Shown here one piece after another: positions 20,326 to 32,300 of a stretch of 64,000 nt of DNA. The DNA is taken from positions 1,374,001 through 1,438,000 of the forward strand of contig CALYLW010000017.1 in the NCBI GenBank assembly GCA_944989445.1, read 5' to 3'. The notes beneath the pieces were generated by a model. The model saw only the letters and a list, made by a program, of their open reading frames with translations. It made no database searches and was not told the origin of the DNA. The DNA comes from Ampullaceana balthica (lineage: Eukaryota > Mollusca > Gastropoda > Lymnaeidae). The position numbers were made by a program, and so were the translations under genes. Every line of letters starts with the position of its first letter. Positions within the stretch are counted from its first letter, which is position 1.

Positions 20326-23300
20326 AAAACTGATGACAAGCATTCATTTTCTGTTTGTTTAAGGACATGGGAGCATGTTTGTACCAGACATAGGACAATG
20401 CAGGCCTGTTAATTAGTGCCTTTTTTTAAAAAAAAATGTAAACCTCTTGGAATTACAATTTCAAATAATTTTTTTTTAAAAAACAGTTCAATATTTACTT
20501 TCGATAATCCATTAAAAAAATATTGCTCAACTATGAATACTTTTTCCTCCCTAAAGAGACCCATTTTGAAAACAGATTTTTTTAAACAAATGATACTAAT
20601 ACTCTATATCTTCTGAGGTCTGCTAGCATCAGAAGCTATACACCATTGATAAATGCATGTACACATTCAAGATGCAAGAGATTCATTACTGGTAATTTAA
20701 CACATTTTGTTTAGGATGCTCATTTGATTGACTTCGACAAAAGCCTGACCAAAAATATTTTTAATCAGGATTGAAAAAAATTAATAAAAATTATGTACAA
20801 TTTTTTAAAAATTCAAATTAAAACATTAAAAAAATCTTAAGATGAAAATTAGAAGTGGACATATTAAATCATATAAAATATAAAATACCTGAGCAAATGA
20901 CAGAAAACACATTTCTATTGGGGTCTGTTTTAAAAAAAAGACATTAGATGAAAGGGGGAGGGGGGATCATTTCTGAAATCTATAATTACTAGATACAAAC
21001 AATAAAATACATTTACTTATTTTTGGAAATTACTTTTTTTAATATTGATTATTAAAATTAAATAATAAATTTAAAAATTATTCCTGAAACTGAAAGCGTC
21101 TAAAGTGCCCAAATGTTTATCCCATACCTATTAATTAAAGCTAAGAATATCATTATAAAAAAACAATTGAATGTAAACAAACACGAAGTTTTTATTTACA
21201 GAAGTATTTTAAGCAGTGAAATTAGAGTTTTCATTCATTTTGATTTTTAATGATGCATAACATTTGTAAAAAATGTATAGCTCTAATATACCAAAGTGAA
21301 AATGAAATATTAGATAGTAAATATATGGATAAAGCAAAAGTTTGTAATGTTTCTTTTCTATGGTCATTTCAACTTAAATAACACACCCAACAGTGAACAA
21401 TGTTTTACCATAAGTATATAGTGCAGAAAATGTTTACTAGGAGCGACTGCCCTTGATAAGAACTAACTCTAGATGACCAACTGTTTGAACTTATTTAAAT
21501 TAAAGTTAACCTTAATCCAATTTCAGGTTAAAGATCATTGCGTTTAAGAGAAGTTGAGAAGTGCGTGTAGCACAAGTGTAGCTAGTGACTAGAGAGCAAA
21601 ATGGCCACATAGCACACAAACTCAAATAAAATTGAATACCACTAAGTTTCAAAACTCAACAATGGTGATAATTTGCTTTTCATAAAATTAAAATACAAAT
21701 CTACTTCACATTGCTAATTAGAGATGTAGATAGATATCTGACATTTCTAAAAGTGTGACATAAATTAATCTTTGGAGATAAATTTGAAAAATGTAAAAGT
21801 ATGAAATGCCTGCCACTGGAATGTAAGTATTCAATATTTAAAATAATATCATATATTTGGTTATTTAAGCTATGTATAATTCTATATATAAATATTCCAG
21901 CAAAAATTGAAGTACATGTACTTCCTGATCATACCTTTATCCTAATCATACTATAGTAAACATCTTTTTTCCTAGAATTATTTCATGAGGCATCTGATGA
22001 ATATTTCATGCATGACATTTATACTAATTTATAAATACATGTAATAAAAATGAGGTTTCTAGATGTCCATGAAGTCTGCTTTTATTACCTGCCTTATGAT
22101 TTAATGAGTTTCTCTTGAGCAGCATTATATACGATCTTAAGATGAGCAAGGGAAGGCCATGTGTGCTAGAATCAAATGAAAAATTTGGAATTTATGAACT
22201 GTAAAAAAAAGGAATTTTATTTTGAAAATAAACTTCCACATTGTTCAAATTCCGGCTTAATTTATATTTAAAATTAGTTGTTTTTTTAAGATGACTATTA
22301 TAAAGTACAGTATATTGACAGCATCACTGTGCTTTTAGATCTATTGAAATTAAAGAACTTACAGAAAACACAGGCTGGAGGGCTTTCACTTTATCACTTT
22401 GTCTACCTTTCAACAACACTAGTAAATAGTGAATAATCGAGTGCTGTGAAATCAAAGTAACAATTGTTTTGATTTTAATTTACATGTATTGCAATCAGTA
22501 AAATTAATACCTAACCTTAACAGTGTGATTACCATTTACAATTAGCTGCTTATTTCTTTAAAGATCTTCAAAAATATTTAATTTACCATTGTTACAGCTT
22601 CATTGATAATAACATCTTTTATGTGTGACAGATGAATGAAGTGTGTGTCTTTGTGGCCAAGGTAATATTGTGTTTCCAATTGCAGACCAAGAGATGGCAA
22701 AATTAGAAGATTCTCTGTCAAAACAAAATTAGAATGCCTTTCATTAGATTGTTGTGATCACATCAGTTTTTAATCATTTCACCTCACTTATCAAGATATT
22801 GTTGCAGGGTTTTTAAATAAACATTCTTTTAAATTTTTTATCTAAATATAATTTATAAGATTGTAAGGTTTTTCAAATTCATTTCAGTGCTTTTAACTGA
22901 CAATGACTGTTAGTAATAGCAGGGAAGTACTCTCTTACCAGAGTGAATTTTCAAATACAGCTTCATCATTAGGGTAATAATTAAAACTAGGCACAAAGTT
23001 GCAAGAATGCTTTTGTCCTGTGAAAATAAGGAAAGAATTGTGTTAATTCAATAAACTGCTAAGGTGTGTTGTAGAGCACACAAAAACAAACACAATAGAC
23101 CAGTGTTTCCCTAAAGCGGAGTTTGTTTGTATTGCAGCTGCAGCCAATGAAATAAATTTTAATGTCACACCAGTCTGAGATATATTTATAATGTTTTTTT
23201 GGAAGGAAAAAAAACCTGTTAAGGTGATAATTTTTACAAATAGCATTCAGGACTTGTAGGCCAGCAGTTATTTATGCCAAGTAGACTACATAAGAAGTAA

Positions 23301-23470
23301 GATATTCCATGCCCTGCTATGGATGAAGCAGATTGATGATCACTGTGAGTTAATGAAAAGAATATGATGGGAAAACCTCAAGATCAGAGTAAATTGAGTA
23401 ATTGAGTAATCAAAAGTGACAAAAATGACTATGGTGGACAGTGAACCATTAATGGTACTGTTTTTTTTTA
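20326..23470. other. AT-rich spacer, about 3.1 kb
   Basis: AT-rich throughout. No exon with a convincing splice context, RNA gene or transposon end was recognised. Confidence 0.4.
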
Positions 23471-23474
23471 AACA

Positions 23475-23951
23475 TTACAGACGCTCCTTCTGTGCAGAAG
23501 ATTCTTGCATTCTATATTCTTAAAAGAATGCACAGACTGTACAGGCCTGTCCTGTTGGCAAGTGATGCAGCGTTCACAGGCCTCGGCTAAGAGGGGGTTG
23601 TGTTTCATAATGCCCAGCGGCCTTTTTTTCCCTAACTAGTGTCAGGTACCCATTCGGAGCTGGGTCGACACAGGGACACCCTTAGCCATGGGAACAAACA
23701 CCTTCCTTCACAGAGATTCAAACCATTGTATCTCTGAATGCCAGCTGAGCGCGCTCAGAGGCGTAACGACTTGGCATCGGGGCAGTTGCCAAGGGCGCCG
23801 AGGGCTAATCCTTTATTCTAATTTAGTATTTCCTACCTTTTGGATTTTTTTATATCCATTTGTCAAGGGCGCCAAAAATAAATTAGCCAAGGGCGAGGAA
23901 AACCCAGTTACGCTTCTGAGCCCGCATGCTACTCAACTGCCCTGCCCCCTA
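23475..23951 (-). mobile_element. tRNA-derived SINE-like repeat, copy 2 (minus)
   Basis: The body matches the copy at 12172-12604. On the minus strand the head near 23951 reads AGGGCAGTTGAGTAGCATGC (A-box region), then the inserted MITE (23756-23918), then a B-box-like GGTTTGAATC at about 23716-23725. The 3' tail carries ACAGACGCTCCTTCTGTGCA. This copy lacks the MITE found at 12301 in copy 1 and so gives the empty site. Confidence 0.62.
23756..23918. mobile_element. hAT-type MITE (CAGAGGCGTAAC) inside the SINE head
   Basis: A 163-bp element with ends CAGAGGCGTAAC and the inverse of CAGAAGCGTAAC. The flanks AGCGCGCT and AGCCCGCA match at 6 of 8. It contains CCAAGGGCG and CAAGGGCGCC words. It separates the A-box-like and B-box-like parts of the SINE. 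Confidence 0.75.
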
Positions 23952-25360
23952 TGAATTATTCAAAAAAAGTAACCTAGCAAGGTATTTGTCCATACTTTTA
24001 TTGTGATCTTTGAGACAAGTACCAGATGTTCCGAGCTTGGAGTTTGAGTATGTGACGTTCAATAAGAGGTGAAAGCAGAATAAAACAAATGTTTGTTCTT
24101 AGTGCAATACAGCGAGGGAGGAATTGTCAAAAATTATTATTAAAAATAATGCATGGTCTAATGCATTCTGTATGCCATATGCAGTATGTATCTTCTGATG
24201 GATTTCCCCAACTATGAAATTGTAAAATTTTGAAGGTGTTCTGGAATACTTACCTCGTTAAAGCTTGATAGTAATGACCAACATGAAGTAATGATATATA
24301 AAAAATAGCAAAATCTTAATCCCTCAATATATGATAATACCTTCTACAGCAATTTTAAAGAGTTTTGAACTTTAATTTTACTATCATATGCACATCTTAA
24401 TAATTATGGTGATACGTTTATTTATTCCACATTCAGCATAGGGAGTTGCAATCATATTTGAAATACTTTAAATTTGCCATGACCACTCTGCACTTTCATT
24501 TTAAGTCTAAACAAATTTAAGTTTTTATGGGTAACAAAATGCAAATTATTTCTTTGTTTGTTCTCATGCCAACGTAAGTATGAGCTTTCGAAGTAATTTT
24601 TTATTTTACCCATATTTACTACTTATAAAAAAAATGCTCTAATTATTATTCTCCTTGAACTTTAAAAAAAATGTTGTCTTGGTTTTTAAAGACAGAGCGC
24701 ATAAGCTTGGAGAAGACGTCGCTCTGGTATATAATTTTTTGATACACGTGGAGATAAAAATATAATAATAATGCTAATTTCTATTGCATGACAAGCCATT
24801 TACACTGAATGCTCATAGTGCATAAAGCATAACAATTGGAAGAAAAGGAAAGAGGGTGTAGTAGTTACATGAGAAAGTGAGAGCAAAAGAGAGAACACTA
24901 AAAGGGTAGGGTCAATTCAATGCAAGTCAATCTGCATTGAACAAGTGATTTTGCATTCAATTTTGGAAAATCTGAATACATAGTTTCCCAATTTTTTTAG
25001 TTGGGTATTTATAACAAATTCCAGATTTACCCAGCAATGTTTAAGACAAAGGCTTTCAATTTTAAAATGGATTAGCTTACTGAATAACTCTATGCTTAAA
25101 TTGTTTTTCCCCATTCTGACTGTTGGACTCAGTGTTAGAAAGACACAATATTTTACAATGTATACCCCATGTGAACAGATTTATATATTTTATAGAGAAT
25201 ATAAGCAGTTCCTACTCTTAGATTAAATTAAAAACAACTCTTTTCATTTTAATCAAGCAGATAACCCTGCTGGGTCATCATCTTTCACTTTTTCTGTCCG
25301 ATTTCCCTTTATGCCACTGCCACCACAATTTAGCATCCAGAACCTAACAGTGATCTGTCG
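23952..25360. other. AT-rich spacer
   Basis: AT-rich sequence with no gene or repeat recognised. Confidence 0.4.
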
Positions 25361-25364
25361 TCTT

Positions 25365-25412
25365 GTCTTATCTATACAGACGCTCCTTTTATACAGAAGA
25401 TTATTGCGTCCA
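25365..25412 (-). mobile_element. CR1-like LINE / SINE 3' tail fragment
   Basis: A short piece containing CAGACGCTCCTTTTATACAG and AAGATTATTGCGTCC, preceded by a CTTAT microsatellite. It is the same tail as at 12180, 23478, 27320, 48155 and 60090. It is cut off at the start of the following hAT remnant. Confidence 0.65.
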
Positions 25413-26130
25413 CTAACTATTTAACGATTAATCGCCCCATCACTTTCAAATGTATTGGAAGTCAAAAAGTTAAAAAATGACTACTGATAAATATAAACAA
25501 ATTTCCTGACGATTATATGAAAATTTTGGCTTTAAACTATTGACTGACAGGAATATTCAAAATGTAGATAAGGTTATTGTATCCATTGTGAGAAATCATT
25601 TGCCTACCATGGTTCCAACACTTTGCTTACTTATCAAACCAAATGAACAGCCTATTAAGCTAATGGAGTCTGACTCAGACACAGAAAATGACGACAGCTC
25701 TTTTGATGAATTACTGCGTTACTAAATGGAGATGAAAGTTCCCAAATCCGTTAAACCTCTGCAATGGTCCGGTGGAAACTTAATGAAATTGTCATTCCTT
25801 GCCAAGAACGTTTTGTGCCTACCCGCTACCTCTGTTCCATGTTAACGATTGTTCAGCTAGGCTGGTTATATTGTCAATAAGAACTGCTCATCACTTGAAC
25901 CAAAAAATGATAATGTCAACACACTTATCTTTTTTGCGAAGGTTGGTTAAAAGATGACATATAAAGGAGACATTCTAGTGTTATTCGATTTTCAACAAGT
26001 ACGGTTAATAAATGTTACATAGCCTATGACACAATAAATTAAAAATTTTGGATTTAATAGAAATTAACTTTATTAATAGTTAATTTTTCTAAAGTTAACT
26101 ATTAAATTTAAATTAATCGTTAACAGCTGT
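25413..26130 (+). pseudogene. Dead hAT transposase remnant, copy 1
   Basis: It opens with TTAACGATTAATCGCCCCAT and ends with AATTAATCGTTAAC, terminal sequences shared with two copies in the EFCAB11 intron. A frame at 25540-25725 ends in an acidic DSDTENDDSSFDELLRY, and the following stretch (25735-25960), read across frameshifts, resembles the C-terminal hAT dimerisation region (WKLNE, AKxVLC, SAGYIVN). Only a C-terminal part remains, with stops and shifts. Confidence 0.65.
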
Positions 26131-26181
26131 AAATAATATAGATTTTAGTAATTTTAGAAATTATTCACTACTATTATTATT

Positions 26182-26601
26182 GGTTCACCGACAAAAGGGC
26201 CCCGACATAACGGCCCTGGACTAATAGATGGACTAAAAGTAAAATGTCCAATCAAATATTAAATTTGTATTTATACTCACCTATTCAGTGTCAGGTTTTG
26301 CTAATAACAAACAATAATAATGACATCACAATAGTGAATTTAATAGCCTTTACGTGAAATGGTACCAATCGTGGCTGTTTGTTGACAAGAAACAATATAA
26401 TAACATCACAAGATATAATTTTACAATTTTACCACTTTATTTAAGGGTGAAAAAAGTTGACAAAAGCTTAAAATGAAGAAAAAAAATTAAGTTTTTGTTG
26501 AAAAATGTTAACAATTTGTCTGGGGCCGTTTTGACCGGGGCCATTTTGACAGGGGCCGTTATGTCAGGGCCGTTATGTCGGGGCCGTTTTGACGGGTCAC
26601 C
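26182..26601. mobile_element. MITE with GACATAACGGCCC inverted repeats (420 bp)
   Basis: The left end GGTTCACCGACAAAAGGGCC then CCGACATAACGGCCCTG; the right end read on the other strand gives GGTGACCCGTCAAAACGGCC then CCGACATAACGGCCCTG. The right end repeats the GGGCCGTTATGTC word several times. The flanks are ATTATT runs, so the target duplication (8 or 9 bp) is ambiguous. The superfamily is uncertain; a Mutator-like element with a 9-bp duplication is possible. Confidence 0.7.
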
Positions 26602-27296
26602 ATTATTATAACTATACTATTCTAAATTCTTACCAACAAATGAAGACCAGATAAAAATGCTGAAATCATTATAATTATTAATAAAACCACGAAAAGGAAG
26701 CGATTTTTCAATGGTGGATGTACGAATGTGAATTCGCTTCCCCTGTCGCCCAAGTCTCTATGTTTCATCTTCAAAACCATAATGAGGGTAAAGTTAAGTA
26801 AAGACTCTTAACTTAGTCTTAACTTTTAAGTTTCAGTCTTAAACCTAAAGAGTGAAGTACAACATGTAATTAGTAAAGGCGTAGGCGTAGGCCTAGACCT
26901 ATTTAATTTATTTCATTTACAGTGAAAACATTCTTAATATTCATAGGCCGACAGCTCTAAACTTGGTATAAACTTAAATAAAATGTGACTGGGAAATAGA
27001 CTTAGGGTTGTTTAATGGTACTATTCCTTCTCTAGATATATACTTCATCATAAAGTATATTCCTAACGCTATTACTATTACTTTTAACATTATAACTTAA
27101 AAATTGATAAAATATTTGACTCTTCGGGATAAGAAAATTAAATAAGGTCATAATAATTTTTTTAATTTTTATTTTAAAAAGTTTCACTACATTTACATCG
27201 GCTGTAAACCTAATACGCTAAATGCTGCGTTTACCCCATTACCACATCAGTAAGAATAGTATTCCAATGGACTTAGGCGCCTTTACTTTAATTGAT
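26602..27296. other. AT-rich spacer
   Basis: AT-rich sequence with short AGTCTTAACTT repeats near 26800-26840. No gene was recognised. Confidence 0.4.
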
Positions 27297-27835
27297 TCTC
27301 CATCTTATCTTATCTGTTTACAGACGCTCCTTCTATACAGAAGATTATTGCGTCCTACGCTTATCTATGGTTTGTGTTTAGTGCTGCATTTTTATTAGAG
27401 ATTTAAATGTTGATAAAGTGTTGGTTTTCCTGGATTCTTCAGGCAACCCATTCCAACCCCAATTCCGGACGGGAAGAACGAAAATTTGTATGTGTTTGTT
27501 CTTGCATACGGAATAAGAAAGGTGTTTTTATCCTTATGTCTACCTGAGGGTTGTATTTTAAGTTATCTTTATGTTGTATTTCTAAATTAGAATTAATTGC
27601 TTTATGTATGATTACTACTTTGCTCTTGGTTCTTCTATCCTCTAGTGTTTCAAGGTTTAATGATTTAACTAATGGTGTTATTCTTGTCAGTTTTGAATAT
27701 TCTCCAGTAATGAATCTGGCAGCTCTATTTTGAATTTGTTCTAGTTTATCAATGCTTTCTTTGGTGGATGGGTCCCATACAGAAGATGCATATTCTAGTA
27801 CAGGTCTCACCAAATTGAAAATGTTCAAATATTAG
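27297..27835 (-). pseudogene. 5'-truncated CR1-like LINE: RT C-terminus and 3' end
   Basis: The minus-strand frame 27439-27828 (129 residues) encodes the tail of a non-LTR RT: VRPVLEYASSVWDPSTKESI, then KLEQIQNRAARFITGEYS, and a terminal ELGLEWVA before the stop. Below it comes a short 3' UTR ending in ACAGACGCTCCTTCTATACA and a CTTAT microsatellite at 27305. The copy is cut at its 5' side near 27835, typical of incomplete reverse transcription. The open frame suggests a fairly young insertion. CR1-type assignment is from recalled family sequence. Confidence 0.75.
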
Positions 27836-28160
27836 TATGTTATTTTCAACTTTTCAAATTTTGGATGGGTACCCGGGCAGCTTTTTTCAGCAATATTGAC
27901 AGCCCTAATCAAGGCTGGTAGGCCTACTGTCTAATAGGAGAGCAGAATTAGTTGCGCATTGAATGACCTGATGTGATTTCCAGTGATGCTGCTGCGCGTT
28001 TTTCATATCTTGGATTTTTTTCGTATCTTGGAACAAATAATTCATCGAGTATCTTGAATTTACCTCTGTATATTTAAAATTTTGTTTTCCTCTGGAGTTG
28101 AACCATAAGTATACATTCATAAATTATTATAATATATATATATATATATATTATATATAT
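27836..28160. other. Spacer with (TA)n and a repeated segment
   Basis: A (TA)n run lies at about 28130-28160. The segment TTTTCCTCTGGAGTTGAACC near 28085 recurs near 29395, so it belongs to an unidentified interspersed repeat. Confidence 0.45.
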
Positions 28161-28633
28161 ACTCGTTCGCAAGCCGACTTTTTTTTGGACAAAATCAAGG
28201 GGGAAAAGTTGGGGGGTCGGCTTACGAGCGGGTCATAAGTGATTTCTGCATGGATATTGAATATCGGTGTTGTTTTTGCAGATCATCAAGGTCCTTTTCT
28301 ACATTCTACACTACAAGATGACAAGATTCGACTGCTCTAACAGAAGCTATAATATATTATTAAACATCTGCATTTACATTATTTAATTATTTTATTTATT
28401 TTGTGAACGTTTTAATAAATTGTTTTACAAATTTTGTTTCAACAACGAATTTTAATGTACGCGCTTACCAAAGAATTTTTTTTTAAAATACCGGTAATGC
28501 TTGCCTAACAAAGAGCACAAAGTCAAAGATAGGCTATCATAATGACCAATTTAAGCTTGTAGTTTTAAAAAATTGTGTCATTTTGTTTAAGCTGTCCTAT
28601 TATAATTATTTTTGGGGTGTCGGCTTGCGGGTT
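28161..28633. mobile_element. DNA-transposon-like element, GCAAGCCGAC inverted ends
   Basis: The left end ACTCGTTCGCAAGCCGAC and the right end, read as ACCCGCAAGCCGACACCCC on the other strand, form imperfect inverted repeats flanked by TA-rich sequence. An internal GTCGGCTTACGAGCGGGTC echoes the ends near 28215. It has no coding capacity. A TA-target (Tc1/mariner or pogo) element is plausible but not shown. Confidence 0.5.
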
Positions 28634-28639
28634 ATACAC

Positions 28640-29345
28640 TTTTAATACTTCTCTCTTCCAAAAGTGTGTGTTGAATAATCTCCGGTCATTGCTGTTGTTC
28701 TTGAAGGCATACTGTAGTAAGATGGAAAAGAATATTGCGAATAGAGTAGGTGCCAACATACAGACTTGCTTGACTCCACTACTTAGGGGCCGTCCATAAA
28801 GTACGTCAAACTATTTTAATCATTTTTACAAAGTACGTCACACTTTCGAACAAAAATGTTTTTTTTATTAAAATAATTAAAATTTAATATAAAACACCGT
28901 GACGTCACACATGGCCCGACCCCCCTCCCCCCTGTCACACTTTCTTACACCCCTCCCCTTCTGGAGCGTGACGTACTTTATGGACGGCCCCTTACTGGGA
29001 AAGCCTCAGAGGTGGCACCGTCATAGCACACTGTGCCCTGCATATTATCGTGGAATTGCTTGATGATGTTAAGCAGATTGTATGGCAGCTTATTTTTACT
29101 AAGATCTGGAAAAAGCAGCTTCTGCTGACAAGATAAAAAGCTTTATTTAGGTCGACGAACGCGATGTATAGAGGCATATGTTGCTCCCTGCATTTCTCCA
29201 GCAGCTGGCGCAGAGAGAAGATCATGTCTATGGTTGATCTACCGGCTCACAAAGCCACACTGCGATTCTGGGAGTACACGCCATGCTAGGGTCTGCAGGC
29301 GTGTTAATACTGTTAATGCAGCTTGGGCGAAGGCCTTTCCAACTA
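28640..29345 (-). pseudogene. Jockey-like RT fragment split by a MITE
   Basis: Minus-strand frames give adjacent RT blocks: RLQTLAWRVLPESQCGF (about 29250-29320), then after a frameshift MIFSLRQLLEKCREQHMPLY and IAFVDLNKAFYLVSR (29080-29225), where the usual KAFD is KAFY. The last block, VCMLAPTLFAIFFSILLQYA (about 28710-28775), lies beyond the MITE at 28786-28991. The blocks are in the expected order on either side of the MITE. The fragment lacks YADD and is truncated on both sides. Confidence 0.75.
28786..28991. mobile_element. Harbinger-like MITE (GGGGCCGTCCATAAAGTACG)
   Basis: A 206-bp element with 23-bp perfect inverted repeats starting GGGGCCGTCCATAAAGTACG and flanked by TTA on both sides (28783-28785, 28992-28994). 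A 3-bp TTA duplication and GGGCC ends suit PIF/Harbinger. The interior is AT-rich, then C-rich. It interrupts the RT fragment. Confidence 0.82.
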
Positions 29346-32300
29346 TACTGAGGAGATATATTATAATATATATATTTATATTTAAAACTGTGTTTTCCTC
29401 TGGAGTTGAACCATAATAAGCATACATTCATCATATTAATATTAGGATGCAAGTACTTTACTTTACTGATGTGAACAACTAGCGGGCATATTTTGACAGA
29501 CAAATGACATTTTCTATAGCTAAAAATATTACTTGTCCACACTTACAGGTAGGTGAGCTTAACTCACTTACCCTGTGACTGTGACTAGCGAGGGGAAAAT
29601 GATAGCAAAACAAGACTACATTTGTATATTGTTTTTGGTAGCCCTGGCAGATTTTTAATTCAATCATATTGTAATTTTAAGCAGTCTGAATCCAATCAAT
29701 CAGCTTATTTCATTTTAACGTAACCAGTCTTTTTATTAAGTTTTTCTTTCTTTCTTCTTTTTGTAAACATATTCATATTGTCACTGAAACTACAAATGTG
29801 TGCAAATTTCAAGCCATTTCATCAATGGAAAGTGGTTGAAAATGGAATTACAAGTTTAGACATTTTGTGTTCTAAATAAAAATATAAAAACTACTCAATT
29901 TTTAAAAGTTCTTTATTTATTAATAATATGAAATGTCTTTATTACAAAGAGAAGGCTTTCACTTTGATGAAGTGAATGATGTCAAATGTTTACCTTTTTT
30001 TAAAAATCTCTCTGTAGAAGTCACAGTCAATTGCTATCATTTGAAAATCAATAAATGTTTGTAAATGTGGACATTGCTATATGGCCTACCAGAAATGAAG
30101 AAACGCATGAGAAGTAGAACAATGAAACATCACAATCATAAATAATCAGGTAACAAAGTAGGGGATAATGTATGAGTATGAGTAATGTTTTATAAATTAA
30201 AGATTTGATTCAAGACGTTAAACAAATGAGTCATCCAAAAAGTTCCCTTTTAATGGCAGGGATGGAAGTAGGAAGCCTTTTGGGGCAGTAAAAATAGGAA
30301 TCGGTCCTCACATACAGTGAAAGCATCTTTTCAAATCAGGATATTAGTTACATGTATAAAATTAGGTTGGAAATAATTTAGTCATCAAACATCAAACTGC
30401 TGACAAAAATGAATTAAAAAATCACACTTTAACTAAAGGTTCATATGCTCAGTAAATCCTGATTACAACTGATGTAATCAGGAAACACTATTCTCATAAA
30501 AATTTAAAAAATTAGCTATTTCCATTTCTTATATGTTTAAGAATAGGGAAATTAAATAAAGTGGAGTTATAGAAATGTTCTATAGCACTGTGAGCATGCT
30601 GGACTAGCATGGACAAATAGCTCTTTACAAGAAACCACCATCACCATAAAGTTTTAGTTTTGACAATGATTACAGATTTCTTCCTTTTCTTAAGTAGTTT
30701 TTATCATTCTCTGTTAATTTTTCAATATGCAGATTTACTACATCTTGTACTTGAGTTAAATTTTGTTTCTCTTTTTAAAAAAAAGGAATAATTAATTAAA
30801 ATTATAAGGCAATGGAAATAGTATTATCCTTCTAGTCTCTTTAATACTAATACTAATTAATTCTCTCTGGCCAGATAATCGATTTGTCAACCAACATGAT
30901 AAACATAACATAAAAAAAAATTACCTTCAGTTATGCCTTCTGCTTACAAATGCTTTTAAATTTGTAAAATTCAAAATAAACTACTGTTTAATTCCTTGCA
31001 GCAACACATAATGTATACTTGTGTTAACTCCAATCAATAGTTATATATTTTACCACAAGCAAATAACATTTAAATATACTTGGAAATGTATTTTTAATTT
31101 TGGTTACTATATTTCTGTTTAAAATATTTAAGTTTTCACCCTTTTTTTTTGTTGGGTCTACTTTGAAATATATTTATATGTGATTTTTTTCTTACTTTTT
31201 GTCCCAATGTCAGTGAACTAAAGCTTAATTGGTTTTAAAAGAATCAGGCATTTTTTTTGTTGTTTAAACTTAATGGTCATCTGGAGAAAAAAAAATGAAG
31301 GCTTGACTAAAACAAAAATGACACAGTAAACTGAATTTGTAATGTAAAAAAACATGACATGTCACAGCATTATTTATGTTGTACATTTATCACAACTACA
31401 TCCCAATAACTAAAATATTAGATGATCCCAACATGAAACAAGAGTCAAAACAAATCTTGCAAAAGCACATATTGTTGAAACCTTTAAAAGCATTCTATCA
31501 ATTAGATGTCTAAAGATATATTTTCATTGAGTAGATATTTGAATTTTTATGGCTAAAAAGAACTCAACTTTTGGTTTGGGAAAACCCTTACTAATTTGAC
31601 ATTAAATTTTTTAAAATTTAAATAAGGTACCTGGTATGCAGCAACAAATATATTTTTACTGCATAATAATTTTTGAGTACATGTAATTTTATCTTCACAT
31701 AAAAAAATTGTTATCTGGAGATTATTTCTAAAATTATTGTTTGTAATAATTTACAGAACGCTAAATTAATCCAACAAATATTTCATGAAGAAGAAAACAA
31801 GGACAGAGACATAAAGCCTTTCCCCAAATAAAGTTATACAAAAAATGTCACAGTTAATCAACAAGATTATGAATTGATGAACACAATCAAAATGCATGAC
31901 CTGACCATAAATAGAATATCTTTAAACAGATACATGATCCTTGGAACAATTTATGCCATGACTGTACACTCACTGGCCCACACTGAGTTTACCACAAGTA
32001 CAAAACCAAAATACCATAAGTAACAAGACTTTCCCATTTATCGCTGACGGTTACTCCTTGCTGACATTCAACCATTCTTAACATTATTATTGCTAACTTA
32101 GGGAATATTAACGGGGATTTGATTGCTTACAAGCAGATATGCTCTTTGGTTAAAGATTTAGTTCCAAAGGACACATACAAATTATTTTTAAAATCCTTCA
32201 TTTTAGTGTAAATGAAAAGCTCTTTTCCACAACTTAGTTATTTTTAAACAGCCCAAATAGGTACATTTTCATAGTAATGATGGCATTTACATGATAGAAT

